Part shown: positions 46,012-58,870 of the stretch, piece after piece
Layout of the letters: every line of letters starts with the position of its first letter
Numbering within the stretch: position 1 is the stretch's first letter
Notes under the pieces: generated by a model
Told to the model about the DNA's origin: nothing
Database searches by the model: none
What the model saw: only the letters and a program-made list of their open reading frames with translations
Made by a program: the position numbers and the translations under genes
Assembly: GCF_002288925.2 (NCBI RefSeq)
Contig: NW_022098030.1
Coordinates: 9,389,085-9,453,084, forward strand
Length of the DNA stretch: 64,000 nucleotides
Direction of reading: 5' to 3'
From: Delphinapterus leucas
Lineage: Eukaryota > Chordata > Mammalia > Artiodactyla > Monodontidae

Positions 46012-48221
46012 TTTAGCATTTCATACATACTAACTGCAACATATCTGTTCAGAACATAAGGTCCTCATGTCCTTGCTAACCACATACATGAACTATGTAG
46101 AGAATACAGAATGTAAAAAAGCAAACTACAGGGAATAAATTTTTTTTTCAATAAAAATCTAATCTATCATCATTTCTACTGACTTTTCATTTAAAAAGGC
46201 AAAAAAATAAATTTTCTAAATTATTTTAAAAAGCATGCCCTTCCCCACTGCTGTCAGTACATACAAACAAAATGTCCGTGGCTCTTTGTAGAAGGTTGCC
46301 CTCAATACAGAACTGTCAAAACATACAAATCCTCAAGTAGAGCTACCTTTTGCCTCAGGTTCAAACAAAGGTCTTTAAAAATCGTTGAAATCCGACATGT
46401 TCGAATATTGGTATTAATAAAGCACATCAGAAGTATACTTTTCAAGAATATGTATTGCAGTAAACAGAAGAAAAGTATAGTTTTCAAGAATATGAATTGC
46501 AGTAAACTAAGCGGACATTTACTCAGAACATGGGTGAAACAGGATGTGGTTTACAGAGCCATGAGCTGTTAAGACCAGGGAAATACTAAAAGACAGTAGC
46601 TTTCTTTCTTTTTTCAATTTCATTAAAGCATAATTTGTGGCACTCCTACACCATATTAAACATTGAGAATAAGATTACCAAACAATAGGTAAATATTTTT
46701 TGAATGAACTATCTCATGGTGAAGACAGATGATCAAACACTCACAATACAGTGTAAATGAAGCATAAAGTGTTCTGGGAACCCACAAAAGGGATACTTTT
46801 CCACGATGACAGGTCAGGTGAGGTTTGTAGGGAAGGCAAGCATGCAGGAAATGGAGTTTCAGACAGATCAGGCCGCCATGCTTATGAAAACTCAAAGTTA
46901 CAGAGGATAGCATTTTAATCTACCAGTAGCAGTAACGACAAGCTTCATGGAAATTAAATGACGATCTATGTTAGAAGCCTTCTGGAAACTGAAAAGCTAA
47001 AACAACTTAAAATTAAGATTATGTTATTGAGAATATTTCAGTAATAAGTTGTTTGGTTATTCCCTGGGCAAAAATTCTTAGTCATCAAAATAAATCAGAT
47101 AGCTTAATGTTTACAGGCAATGGTTCACAAAATAATTGATAATCCTTAAGGTCCAAATACTAACAAAAACATCATGTTCATGTTAAATTGAGACATTTTT
47201 TCTGAACTTTATTTTGTTTGATTATCTTTTAACACATGTAGGTACTCTGAAACTAAGATTTCTTTCCTCAGAGATAAGACATTATATGTTTTAGATGTTC
47301 AATGTTTTCCTAAAGTAGTCATGCCTCTGAAATTTCCCAACTGAAATTAATTGGCATTGGCTTGGCATCATATTCAAACTTTGCATTAATTCAAATTTAA
47401 TAACTGATTTTGCTAATTCAGCTGATGACTCTAATAATGAGATTTTATACAATTTAATTGTGAAATGGCATTACAGTTGCATTTCTTCTGTTTTTCCAAG
47501 ATTAATGCCTAGTTTTAGTCTATGTTCATAATAGTATATTTGGAAACATAAATCATTAATCTCTATTATCAGACAGAAGTGATAATTAACAGCATGTCAA
47601 ACTCATAACACACAAATGCCCCCAAATCTTGCTTGATAAAATAGGTATCAGGCAAAACTCTCAAGTGACTATCCCAGCAGTAAATGGAATGAAACTCAAA
47701 GTCCTTTTTAAAAACAGAAGCTGTAAGTAAAATGAATAAATTACTACTACTTGAATCAACTGCAGTAATGCCAAGGTTTAGGGTGACACAAGAGCTTAGA
47801 AATTAAGTATCTAATATGCACAAGCCACTGAATACATACAAAGAACCAGAATCAATCAGTACAGGAGTCTTGGTCATGTGACTAAATTCTATCCAATGAA
47901 ATGAAAGCACAGTAGCCAGAGGGCCTCTAGGAAAAGTCCTCAAAGAGGAGGGAGCATGTTCTCCCTTACCCTTCCTCTGTCCTGCTGACTATAGGTGGAG
48001 GCCCAGTTCTGAGGATGGTAGAGAAAAGCCCTGTTCTGAAGATGGTAGAGAGCAAACTGAAAGGAGCCCAGGAAACTGAGCCCTTTATAAAAATTTCCCA
48101 TGATCCTGGGACTACACACCTCTGGACTTCTCTGTACAGAGAATACAATTTTAACTAGTTTAAGCTAATGGTATTTGGGATTTCTTACCACTTACTTTCT
48201 TATCCTTTTCTCTACTGATAA
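46012..48221. other. TMTC2 upstream intron, second block
   Basis: Includes a non-repeat stretch at 47180-47660 rich in homeodomain-like sites (see findings) and an unclassified old repeat, possibly LTR-derived, at 47868-48200 ('tcatgtgactaaattctatc', 'gatcctgggactac'). Within that repeat 'ttctga.gatggtagaga' is directly repeated at 48008 and 48036. Confidence 0.45.
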
Positions 48222-48232
48222 AAAAGCACATG
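48222..48232 (+). repeat. L1 target-site duplication, left
   Basis: 'aaaagcacatg' is identical to 48617-48626 plus its preceding base register. Confidence 0.8.
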
Positions 48233-48616
48233 TAAATGACCCAATTTCGTTCCTTTATTTGGCTGAGTAATATTCCATTGGGTCATTTGTAGAGATGTGC
48301 ATGGATCTAGAGACTGTCATACAAAGTGAAGTAGGTCAGAAAGAGAAAAACAAATATCGTATATTAATGCATGTATGTGGAACCTAGAAAAATGGTACAG
48401 ATGAACCAGTTTGCAGGGCAGAAATAGAGACACAGATGTAGAGAACAAACGTATGGACACCAAGGGGGGAAAGTGGCGGGGGGTGGTGGTGTGATGAATT
48501 GGGAGATTGGGATTGACATATATACACTAATATGTATAAAATGGATAACTAATAAGAAGCTACTGTATAAAAAAATAAATAAGATAAAATTAAAAAATTA
48601 AAAAATATATACACAT
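48233..48616 (+). mobile_element. L1 3' end with 5' inversion (twin priming)
   Basis: 48281-48616 is the sense L1 3' region ('gatgtgcatggatctagaga', 'gaagtaggtcagaaagagaa', 'gggattgacatatatacact', 'ggataactaataagaagcta', A-rich tail). 48233-48280 is the immediately upstream L1 segment in inverted orientation ('ggctgagtaatattccattg' is the complement of the sense text). The two parts share a 10-nt overlap (aaatgaccca / tgggtcattt). 'aaaagcacatg' at 48222-48232 and about 48616-48626 are target duplications. This is the classic product of twin priming. Confidence 0.88.
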
Positions 48617-50174
48617 AAAAGCACATGCATTGTTTTGTTTAGTTTTTCTTTTGTTTTTTTAAAAACTAAAATATGTAATATCAAGTATGGCTCTTATAGA
48701 GAATTTTAAGGAAAACTTCTATTAATTATATTTGAATGAATACAAAGTATGTGTTGTCTGGTTTTGAGTGATAACCAGATGAGACAATTTGCCAAGTATG
48801 AAATTTGCAATTAAAATATTCAATTAAACTTATACAATTTTAGAGTGTAATAGGGGCATGAAATTGGAACTCTTAAATTAAATGTCTAGACATCAGAGTG
48901 GTCAGAGTTATCACTCTTTGCCCAAAACAGTGATGACATTAGTAGCATTTTTTAATATAAAAGCATTTTAGTTAATCCTCTCAATCCTCAAATAACTAGA
49001 AAGAAGCAGATTCATAGGCATTATCACATGAAATAGAAATAGGTAGGATTTTAATCTCAGAAAAAAGATATAAGTGAGATATAAGTGATTGAATTTGAGC
49101 TCCATGGGAGATTCCAGAGACAAAGTTATATAAATTTTCTGGTCTCACATGGCACATCTATGGCTTTCAGGTCACCCTAGGATAACAGATTTTGTATTTG
49201 AGGACCACGCAAAAGAATTCTCTCTACTCATATTTTTTTTTCTCAAATCATAAACTCAACTTTCCTTCTCTCCTTTTCTTTTAGTTAAACTAGAAAAGCA
49301 CTAAGAGAGAAAGCGAATATAAACAGTTAACTTTTTACTTAAAACACACAATTTCAATTTATTAGAATAATAATATGTGTGTTACAAAAAGCATAATTTA
49401 ATTGGATACTAATTTTAAACTACTGCTAAGTTATTATACATGATAACTAATACTGTATGTACTCTGAGCAAAATAAAAAGATGTCACTTCTTGAAAAGGT
49501 TAAATCCCACTGAGCAATGAGCAAGTTGTTTCCCCGCTCCATACTTTCACTGCATGAAGAAGAATGGAAATGGAGATGGAGAAAAAGACAACAATCATCT
49601 GACGTGAACCAGACAGATGCGCACACAGGATTCTATTACATAGCTCCCCAAAGCTGAAACCCGTTTCACTGGGTATCACTTCTAAGTGTCACAGAACTGC
49701 CAAGTAATACAGTTTCAGAAAATACAGTTAAGCCTCCTCTCTGGTATCTTTCTTTTGACACAGACCTGTTTATTTGTTCTAAATTGGATTTTGTTTAGAC
49801 TTTGACAACTGAATAAAGTACAGTAATGACATCCTATTTCATAAAGATGATTATTTTTTATCCTAACCTATCAAATATGGGGCAGTAGGCATCCAATCAA
49901 AAAACTGTTTTTATATTTCCAACACATTACTAAAAACCTCATCAATTCCTATTAGGGGGAAAATGAACAAGTTGTAGCTTTTATTAACTTTATTTTAAAA
50001 TTAGTTTTTGCTTAGGGTCTAAAGAAAGAGAAACGTATCCTCACTATAGTACCGTGTCTGAAAAATAGATGAAGACTCAGTTAAATGGAGCATTCATTAC
50101 GAAGATACTTCTTCTGAGTTAGAGTCTGGACTATGCCATCTAATTAAGCCTTTATCCCATATAAGTCCACTTCT

Positions 50175-50330
50175 ACTCTGTAACACGTCCTGAACAAAAT
50201 GCTTCACAATTATTATCTTATGTAATTCTCTCAATAAACCTATAAAGGTATAATCCCCATTTTACAAATAAGGAGCCCCAAAATCAGAATGGCTACTCAA
50301 ATCTACATAGCTAATTTTGTTGAATCTGGG
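50175..50330 (-). repeat. MIR SINE fragment, minus orientation
   Basis: 'attattatcttatgtaattc', 'tccccattttacaaataagg' and 'ctcaaatctacatagct' match antisense MIR. Confidence 0.55.
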
Positions 50331-50554
50331 ATACACAGACTACATTGTATATTAATATATGCATAATTCACTTTATACCTGTCTTCTGAATATATAATTA
50401 CGGCTATATTTTCCTCTACATGTCATACAATAATAATAGGTGTGAATATACTTTCCTAGTTAAAAAATAGCACTTAAGAGGAAGTAAGAGAATTAACACT
50501 CGATGTGTGTTTTCCATATTATTTCTTTTCATAATTAAAATTAGCAATTTCAAA

Positions 50555-50685
50555 TATTATTACTCTTTTTACTTTAGAGATATGAAAACATCAGAGATAG
50601 AAATTAAACAACTTGCCCATGATAACACAACTGGGAAGTCTTAAGATGAGACTCAAATTCAGAGCTGCCAGGCTTCAAGTCACGT
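50555..50685 (-). repeat. MIR SINE fragment, minus orientation
   Basis: 'aaattaaacaacttgcccat', 'gataacacaactgggaagtc' and 'ctcaaattcagagctgccag' match the antisense MIR core. Confidence 0.5.
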
Positions 50686-50951
50686 GTCTTTCCATGTCTT
50701 TTCCCATATTAGTCCACTGGGAATATGTACCTGTTCTTAGTTTAAGCATTTATAATTGCCCTCTCTCTCCTGCTCATATACCCAGTGCTTTTCCATTTTC
50801 TGTATCAACAAATTTCTCTTCTCTCTTTCTGTATTTATGCATGCCCATCCCAATATATAAACATCTTGGATTTGCTTCAAAGGTGGGTAAACTACAGCCT
50901 CCAATGCCAAGTCAACTTCACCAAGAAATGCACCATAACCAATATACTTGG

Positions 50952-51351
50952 TGTGATAGTTAATTTTATGTGTCTATTTCATTGGATCATAGGATACCCA
51001 GAACACTAGTTAAACATTATTTCTGAGTGTGTCTGTGGGGATGTTTCAGGAAGATTAGCATTGTATTCAGCAGATGGAGTAAAGCATATTGTCTTTCCCA
51101 TTGTAGGTGGGCATCATCCAATCTGTTGAGGGTCTGAATAGAACAAAAAAGAGAACAGGAAGATTTCTTTCTCTCTGTCTCAGCTGGGACACTGATCTGC
51201 CCTCAGTAATCCTGGTTCTCAGGCTTACAGACTCAGACTGGAATTTACACCACCATCCTTCCTGGGTCTCCAGCTTGCAGAGGGCATAGATCATGAGACT
51301 TTTCAACCTTCATAATTTCATAAATCAATGACTTACAATAAATCTCTTTAC

Positions 51352-51397
<46 letters not shown>

Positions 51398-51432
51398 AGC
51401 GGTTCAGTTTCTCTGGAGACTCTGATTAATAT
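50952..51432 (+). mobile_element. MLT2-type solo LTR (ERVL relic)
   Basis: It begins 'tgtgatagttaattttatgt' and ends 'tctggagactctgattaata', with landmarks 'gtgggcatcatccaatctgt', 'gaatagaacaaaaaagagaa', 'ctgggtctccagcttgcaga' and an 'aataaatctct' region, as in the MLT2 LTRs of ERVL-class endogenous retroviruses. No internal retroviral sequence flanks it, so it is a solo LTR left after recombination. An (AC)20 tract lies near its 3' end. Confidence 0.8.
51355..51394. repeat. (AC)20 microsatellite
   Basis: Forty uninterrupted bases of AC within the LTR 3' part, where other copies have a short TATATA/ACAC stretch. Likely polymorphic. Confidence 0.95.
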
Positions 51433-51589
51433 AACTTATAAAGGGGTTTCCCTGAGTTATTCTTGTGCTCAAGAACTACTTCTCTTAATGGAAATGTTTA
51501 CCAGTGAGTGTAAGCAATATCCTCACACAAGAGAGCTGTGAGCTGTTAGAAACGGAATGAAATTAACAGCTAACAAACTCTTTAGCTTT

Positions 51590-51775
51590 TTATTATACAA
51601 TTATATCAAGTTTCCAGGAACTTTATTTGATCCTTGCTACAACACTAGGTGATATCAGAGCCCAATTCTGCAGATGAAGAACAAGGATTAAGCAACTTGA
51701 CCAAGTGCAGGACCAATAAATGGGAGATCTGAATCCAAGTCTGTTTAATGCCAAAACCCATGCCCTTAATATTTC
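51590..51775 (-). repeat. MIR SINE, minus orientation
   Basis: 'atttgatccttgctacaaca', 'gcccaattctgcagatgaag', 'aagcaacttgaccaagtgca' and 'gatctgaatccaagtctgtt' give the order of antisense MIR. Confidence 0.62.
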
Positions 51776-53170
51776 ACAAAGCTGCCTCCATGGTGCAAAG
51801 GTGAGAGTTAAATTTTTTAAAAAATGAAACTTTTCCCTTTTCCCCACTCCTTTTCTCCCCACAAAAACAAATATTATTCAGGTAGGTCTATATATATTTT
51901 CTGGGACCATAGTCAAATCTCTTTCAAATATTTCCTCATTCTCTAAGAGAATTTTGTGATTTAAAACAAGCAAAATTAAGAACTAAAGCATACCTAAGAC
52001 AAATTAAAGGCACTGACCACCAGTGATGGAACTTTAAACCTATATACAGACTTGCTTTTATTCTTTGCTATTTACAGGGGCTATCCAAAATCGATGACTA
52101 ATTATTATGTCATTTTTTGAAGGAGAGATATTTATCAGTTGGATGGTGTACAATCACTGTGGAGGAACCCCAAGCTGGGATACAGGAGTAGGCCAAAGCT
52201 TGACCTGCTCAGTAAAAGTCAATGTAATTAGACTCTTGATTTGTTCATTCATTCATTCAAAATATATTTTGAAAGTGCCATTATAGAGATTTTAATGACT
52301 GGCAGAAAAGAGAGATAATTTAAAAAGCAGTAACAAAGTTGTGTACAGGGTACCATGATACAGTCTGATGCACTGTGGAAGTCCACAGAAGGAAACCTAC
52401 CTTAAAACTAGTTTGTTCAGGCACTGGGGAAAAAAAAAATAATAATGAACATTTGTGAATTCCACAGGAATCAACACACTCAAAAAAATATTACCAAAAA
52501 AAATCAGGGCCTGATTCCATCACAGATATGGTTATAATTTGGGTTAGAGATGTTCCCATGGGCACACAGTGATTTAGTGCAATGCACTCACTTTAAACAT
52601 AAATGTTCAACAAAGTGGGTGTTTTCTTTGTCCCTTAACAGCAGGGCTCTAACAAAAGTCTGCTGTTGAAGCAATAAATTATGAAAGAGGAAAAGGTATC
52701 ATGTATCTCACAGACCAGCAGGAATAGGTGTTAGGTCAAACCAGCAGTTTCTAACTTAAGAACAGGCATGAGCAGTTCCAAAAATGAAAGTCTTAGCCTA
52801 TCTCTTTTGGCCTGGAATAGATTTTACAACCTAGAAACAATTCACTCATGGGCTTATCCTGCAGTACTTGAAGAACTGAAAGAAAACACCATTTATAACA
52901 ATGTTCCTAAAACTGCCCTTGCAGGTTTAATTTTGGTGCTGAGAAGAGATGTCCCTTCACCCAACTCAAGGGTCAAGAGAGCAAGGATCTATTCGTGTCA
53001 GGAGTCATCATTTACAGGTCCTAGCAGTGGGAACCAGAGGCAAATTAGTGGCTGGAGACAAGGAAAAAGAGCTCGCGGAGCGCCAGAAGATCTGAACGGA
53101 ATGATGGAAAGTTGGGGACTGAGGTGCTCAATGAAGAGAAAAATGGGTGAACACTTTCAGGGCCACTTGC

Positions 53171-53175
<5 letters not shown>

Positions 53176-53212
<37 letters not shown>
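53176..53212. repeat. (AC)18 microsatellite
   Basis: Uninterrupted AC run of 37 nt. Confidence 0.95.
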
Positions 53213-53216
<4 letters not shown>

Positions 53217-53759
53217 CATTAAAATGAAAAACCAAAGGCTATTCACAGAATATAAACGGCGTTCAAAATTGGACTACCTTTAGACTTCAGGACAGCTCAG
53301 ATTAATCCCCTAACCTGAAATTTCTATTCTCTAAGAAGTGTCTGCCCGTCATTTCCTGAGTCTGATGATGAGATGTGGTTACACTGACCAGGTTGGATCC
53401 GGTTGTTCTTCTCTAGATGATTGGCGAGCATTTCCTCACAGTGTTCTCCTTATTATCAGAACTGCAAGATGCGATCACTCCTTCCTCTTGCCATTCATCC
53501 AACCCCTATCTAGTCATTTCCAACTACAAGGGTGCCTGGGGCAAAGTCAACTTAGGGGCACTGTAATTGCAAGCAATGGAGGAGTAAAGAGAAAGGGCAT
53601 CCTTCGGTCTCTGATTCTACAGAGGTAAACAGGGACAGAGGAAGAAAGAAAAAGCAGGGAGGCCAGTCTCTGAAATAATCCTTGATGCACTCTTCACACA
53701 CAAAGAGCTTAAGGAAAATGGATGTACCTAAATCGTGGAAAGCCCACATAAATATACAT

Positions 53760-53875
53760 ACAACATATATTTATTGAGCTTGTTTCTGTGAGCTAAGCAC
53801 TGTGCTAGGCACTTAGGAGACATATATATATATATAAACCCTGTCTTCAGGGAGCTTACATGTTAGCAATATACA
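53760..53875 (-). repeat. L2-like 3' tail
   Basis: 'catatatttattgagcttgt', 'ctaagcactgtgctaggcac' and 'aaaccctgtcttcagggagc' match antisense L2 3' ends. It contains a short TA run at 53822-53836. Confidence 0.5.
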
Positions 53876-55134
53876 AAATAAACTATACATTTGTATTTAT
53901 TTTAATACCATTATATAGAGCTAAATAGGAAATTATAAAGTTCACTAGAAGGTGATAAATGTAATGTAAAAAAAAGGAATTAAGTAAAGGAGAACAGGAG
54001 TGTGAGAGCAGTGGAGGGGCTGCAGTTTAAATAGCGCATCTGGGGAGCCCCATGCAATTGTTTGGAGCAAAGAATTGAAAGGAGTGATATGAGATATAAT
54101 TTAGCCACAGTAATAATTTAGTACATATTTATATGAATAACATATAAGAGAAAAATAAGCAGCAGATGACAAGATATTAATTTTTAAAATTCATTATCAT
54201 CTGAATACACAGATGGCCTCCAACTTCAATTATACTTTAAGCAACTTCTCCAAAACACAGGCAAAATCAGTTAGGCTTTGTGTAAGAGAAAAAATAAATT
54301 AAATGGAAGACAATATTACTGTATTTCCTGGTGTATCTAGGAAATAATTCTTAAGTCATAGTAATTGGAAATCTGCAGAGGACTGATTGGAACTACTCAA
54401 ATAACAAATTTACATCTGTTCATTTTTTTCAGGAGTAGAGGAAAAAAGACACTTTTTTTTTTCCTAGTGCAAAACCTCCTTCTGAGAAAACTGAAATTAA
54501 TTTATTTGAAATTCTGCTGCCTATCAGCCTTCACTTTCCATATGAACATAATTTTAGGAACAACAACAAAAATGCTTCTGGCCATTTGAGCAACTTTCAA
54601 TCAGTTTTAAAGTTAAACCAAACAAAAGGCATTAAAACAGGATGCAATTATAAATTTCTTAATAAACCTCTTTTATAGGCTTTCTAATACATGTCTTCAA
54701 ATTTACCTGCAGTGCTCTGGATAAAAATGACTATGAAATTAAAGGCCATTTTAATGAGATTTCAGAAAAATGCCTTTCATCATTTTTCCAACATGGAAAA
54801 TAGTTTAACTCTCTCTATACAGTTAATTTTGAATGAGTATTTCTACATAGAAAAGCATGACCCATACAATGCCATTTTAAAACTACATTTGTAATAGAAA
54901 ACCTATAACACAAACAAGCATAGGAATGATTTAATCTCCTTCTTTCGCTTTGACAGGCTCCAATTTCTAAAAGGATTCTGATTTCCCTCAGTTTTACTTT
55001 GGGTTGCAATGGGGAGGGCAAAGTTTAACAGTTAGTTCCAGCAAGCAATCCTAGACACCAGTACCACAATGTGTAGTTTCCATTGCTATAAAAGAAATGA
55101 GTGTGAAATAATAAGTGGTTTAATTCAATTCTAT

Positions 55135-55245
55135 CCAAAAGCACTTGTTAGTACCAAGAAGGTGTCAAGGACTTCACTATGTGCTAGAAATAAAGACATA
55201 AATAAATTACATCCCCAGTCCCTAAGGAGCTCCTAGTGTGAATTT
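55135..55245 (-). repeat. L2-like 3' tail (tentative)
   Basis: 'cttcactatgtgctagaaat' and 'ccccagtccctaaggagctc' follow antisense L2. Diverged. Confidence 0.4.
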
Positions 55246-55651
55246 CAATTCTTTGGTCACTGTGTCCATGGATTTCATAGGATAAAATTATTCTCTAGGA
55301 TATCTTGTAGCTTTGTGATGGCAAAATGTTATTCTCTACTACATTCAGAAGAAGTGAGTAATATTTCCAAGTTTCTAGACCCATGATTGATGCCACTATT
55401 TTTTTCCCCCACAGGGACACAAAAACCTCATAGAAATAATTAACTTCTCTACAGTACATGATCTTTGGCCATTTTCTCCCTTCTTACTGTCCTATCCATC
55501 AGCTTCAATGGCATCAAAGTACCCTGGGCTTCTTTCCTTCTCCTTGAGCACACTTTATGGTTCCACTTTCTCTACCAAGCTCCTTCAATATTCGTATTTC
55601 CCAGGATTCCATCCATGGTCCTTCTTTCCTTTGTCCTTATACATATTACAT

Positions 55652-55675
55652 ACACACACATACACACACACACAC
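55652..55675. repeat. (AC)n microsatellite
   Basis: ACAC runs with one AT interruption. Confidence 0.85.
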
Positions 55676-56680
55676 GCATTATTGACAGTCAGTTTCAATT
55701 TACACACTTAGATAATTACTCCAAAATCCACATCCTCTACCTCAGAACGCTCTCATGAGTGGCAGAAACACGTTCTAGTTGCTTAGTGGATGCCCAAGAG
55801 TCATCTGAAACTTACGTAGCCAAAACTGTACAATTTTCCCCCTAAACAACCTTGTTCATTTGTCTTTCAAGTGTGATTCCTCTTGTCTTTCTCTTTATTA
55901 TTCTTCCTTTTCCTCCAGCCTGAGTTAAGTCCCTGCCTTCTCATAATAATATAAGCATCTCTCTCTTAGAAGAGATATTACTTTATTACTTAACATATTT
56001 TTAAATCCAAACTTCAAGCTACTTGAGGGCAGAAACTATACTTTCTTTGTCAGCTTATTCCTACCATCTAATAGAACATCTGTCACTCTGAAGGCACTAA
56101 TATTTGTTAAATGAAGTAATGAATCCTTATTTCCAATACACAAACTTACAAATGTGTTCATATATACAAATGTACTCAGAAAATATAATCAGTATTAATC
56201 AAACTTTATAATTGGTCATTACATCTCATAAATGGGTGAAAACTAGTGATGTTTGACATAGGTGTTATCAGCATTGGGGATTTTAGAGTGGCAAGAAAAC
56301 AGATTTCACCTTGAAAGCTAAACTGTAAAATCAACTCACAATGAATCAGAGAACCAGTGTTCAAAAAATGAACTGTGGAAAGAAAATGGCCATGAAGCTA
56401 GCAGGTATGAAGCGCTTACTTGTTTAACTATATTAACACAACCACTGAGTACAAAATGTAAACGTCTTCATGAAAGAGAGGCGGTGTGACTTGGAAGAAA
56501 GGTCTGTAAATGGGGATTTACAGAGGCAAATGCCAATAGCACTTATTCCAGCACTTTCCAAGGAAGGAAGAGCTTCAGCCAAGAGGTTTCATAGCATCAG
56601 GCTGTCTTAGACTAATGTCATTATAAATTAATCCATCCAATACTCTTTAGCCTGATGTTCTTATAAACTGAACACATGGA

Positions 56681-56744
56681 TTTTAACAAATTTTAAATTT
56701 TAAATTTAAATTTAATTTAAATTTTAAATTTTAACAAATTTTAA
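56681..56744. repeat. AT-rich palindromic patch with 16-nt flanking direct repeat
   Basis: 'ttttaacaaattttaa' occurs at 56681-56696 and 56729-56744. Between them lies a nearly pure AAATTT alternation that can fold on itself. Confidence 0.8.
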
Positions 56745-58254
56745 TACATGGATACATATGCTTACCGAACAGACTTATGATTCTCATGCAGATTTGACTG
56801 GACTCTGAGTCCTTCTAGCACCTGTGACAGTATAGTGGGGGAAATCCCATGAAAACACTACTACCACAGGGGAACTCTGTCACTCTTCTGTGTGTTTTTA
56901 TTATATAAGTAGGTTGCTCTGGGACTGATCACCCCAGGCAACTAAGCACCCCATGCACCTAAACTGATTGTTTCTTCCCTCAAACTACTTGCAAAAAACT
57001 CACTAGATATTTGAATGCTGTAAAATGAGCCTTCATGTTACCTACAATCTGTAATTTGAACTAATAATTACATATGATGCTTTACACTATAAAACCTGCA
57101 ATAAAAAATTTTTCATCTTGTGATTTTTTCTTTTTTAATTGACCTGGATGTGTTATTAAATTAAATTATTTCTGACTTTCTCTTTACCATCCTACAGATG
57201 TCCAGGTCATCATATATTAATTCTCTTGCCTTAATCTATCTTGGCATCTTGATAGGCTTAGCCAAATTTCTTGAATATAGTGTAGCATGGCAAAAACTCA
57301 AGAATGGATAATTTAATACTAAAATATACTCAAGAATTTACATGTTCAAATGCATATAAACGGTTGATGAAATCATGAAGCATGGTTAATTTGCCCTAGT
57401 TTCAAATAATCACTAATTTTTACTTTTGAAAATATTCTCAGTAAAGGCTACACTTATATACTTAGTTCATCCACTTTTCCTGTAGACATGGTAATGTTAC
57501 AGGAAGTCTACAAATTAGAATTGAAAATTACTAAAAGACACATTTAAATAATGTGTTTCTATAAAGAGAAATCAGTTGCATAGTCACTTATATACATCTC
57601 AAGTAGGATTTTAAAGGGACTATTACTATTTTAAGAACCATGAAGCATCACAGTTTTAATAAATCAGAATAGAAGTATAGGCTTCATTAGTTACTATTTA
57701 ATTTTTTTCTGATTAACAAATGAAAATATCAGAATTTGTTGTGCTGAAACATCCCTTGGCTGGTTATCCAATTATGTAATATCCATTATCTTCTCTTACC
57801 GATTCTGAAAAACAGTTTTCAATATGTTTGTAACACAGAAAATATTTTGGGTTTGGTGGGAGAAAGGGAAAGAGAACTCAAGTCTTGATACCAGATGATA
57901 TATTCCAGAATCCTTATCCCACATCAGTATGTATACAATAACCATGCTCGATGTGAGGGAATTTTACTATTCTTACATTTTTTGGACAGTGACTTTTTTC
58001 ATAGATATGTATAATGGAAAAAGTTGTGGAATAAATCAATATGAAGAGTCAAACATGTGAACATGGCCAGTAACATGAGCTGAGAAGGAAGTGGATTGGC
58101 TACATATAATGGGCAGGAAATGCTGTCGAGCCAACTTGAACTTTGTTGATTTATTCTCATTCATTAGTGAATTCATTAATCAACTCATTTAATAGTTTAT
58201 TAACTCATTCATTAGGTTATTAATCATAGTTTAACTGACTTATTACTTTCTTAA

Positions 58255-58375
58255 TCAACATATATATAATTTAAAGCTCATGTGCTTGGCACTGTGCTTG
58301 GTACTAGGGATGGAATGGTACCTAAACATTCCCTGGCCTTAAAGAGATTACATTGTGATTAAGGGGATCACATAT
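58255..58375 (-). repeat. L2-like 3' tail (tentative)
   Basis: 'catgtgcttggcactgtgct', 'tggtactagggatggaatgg' and 'cattccctggccttaaagag' follow antisense L2. Confidence 0.45.
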
Positions 58376-58870
58376 GTAAATATGATCCACACTAAAAAGA
58401 CCCAAGTATTAGTTTTATGGTGACATTAGTATTAGTATTATGGTGACAATTGGGAGCAACTATCTTTCTTCCAACTCTGAAAATAGGAAAGGTATCGAGA
58501 AATCCTCCCAGAGAAGTATATAGGTATGTATAAGCATCAGGCTAGGCAACAAGGATAGGGAGTAGGGTATAAAGAGGTCATAAGAGGAGAAAACAGTAGA
58601 GAATGTTGCAGGCAAAACAAACAGCATGTGCAGAGGCCTCCCAGCAAATAAGAATATAACATATTGAGGAAAATTCCAAGAAAGAACCTTCGACTAAAAA
58701 TCAGATATATGATAGAGCAACAACAAAATTTGGAACCAGGCATCTTTTGAAAAAATAAAATCTAAATAATCAGGTTCAACCAATTTAAAGTGTAATGAGG
58801 GAAAAAAAAAGGTTCTAATTCACATTAGCAAAAATACTTTTTTGAAAAAATTAAGAATAAATCAACCTCA

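Larger units (their letters stand above)
48627..50951. other. TMTC2 upstream intron, third block
   Basis: AT-rich. Two weak antisense MIR pieces are listed separately. No exon is seen. Confidence 0.5.
51433..58870. other. TMTC2 upstream intron, fourth block
   Basis: Holds a MIR (51590-51775), AC tracts at 53176-53212 and 55652-55675, L2-like tails near 53760, 55135 and 58255, and an AT-rich palindromic patch at 56681-56744. A 171-codon open frame at 52768-53283 runs through the AC tract and has no domain. No exon is recognised. Confidence 0.5.

Noticed and set aside
47868..48200. Possible MLT1/other LTR
   Set aside because: Only fragments of a remembered repeat pattern match; I could not settle the family, so it is described only as an unclassified old repeat.
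52768..53283. 171-codon open frame on the plus strand
   Set aside because: It runs through an AC microsatellite (giving Thr-His repeats), has no domain, no splice context and no recognised homologue. Treated as chance.
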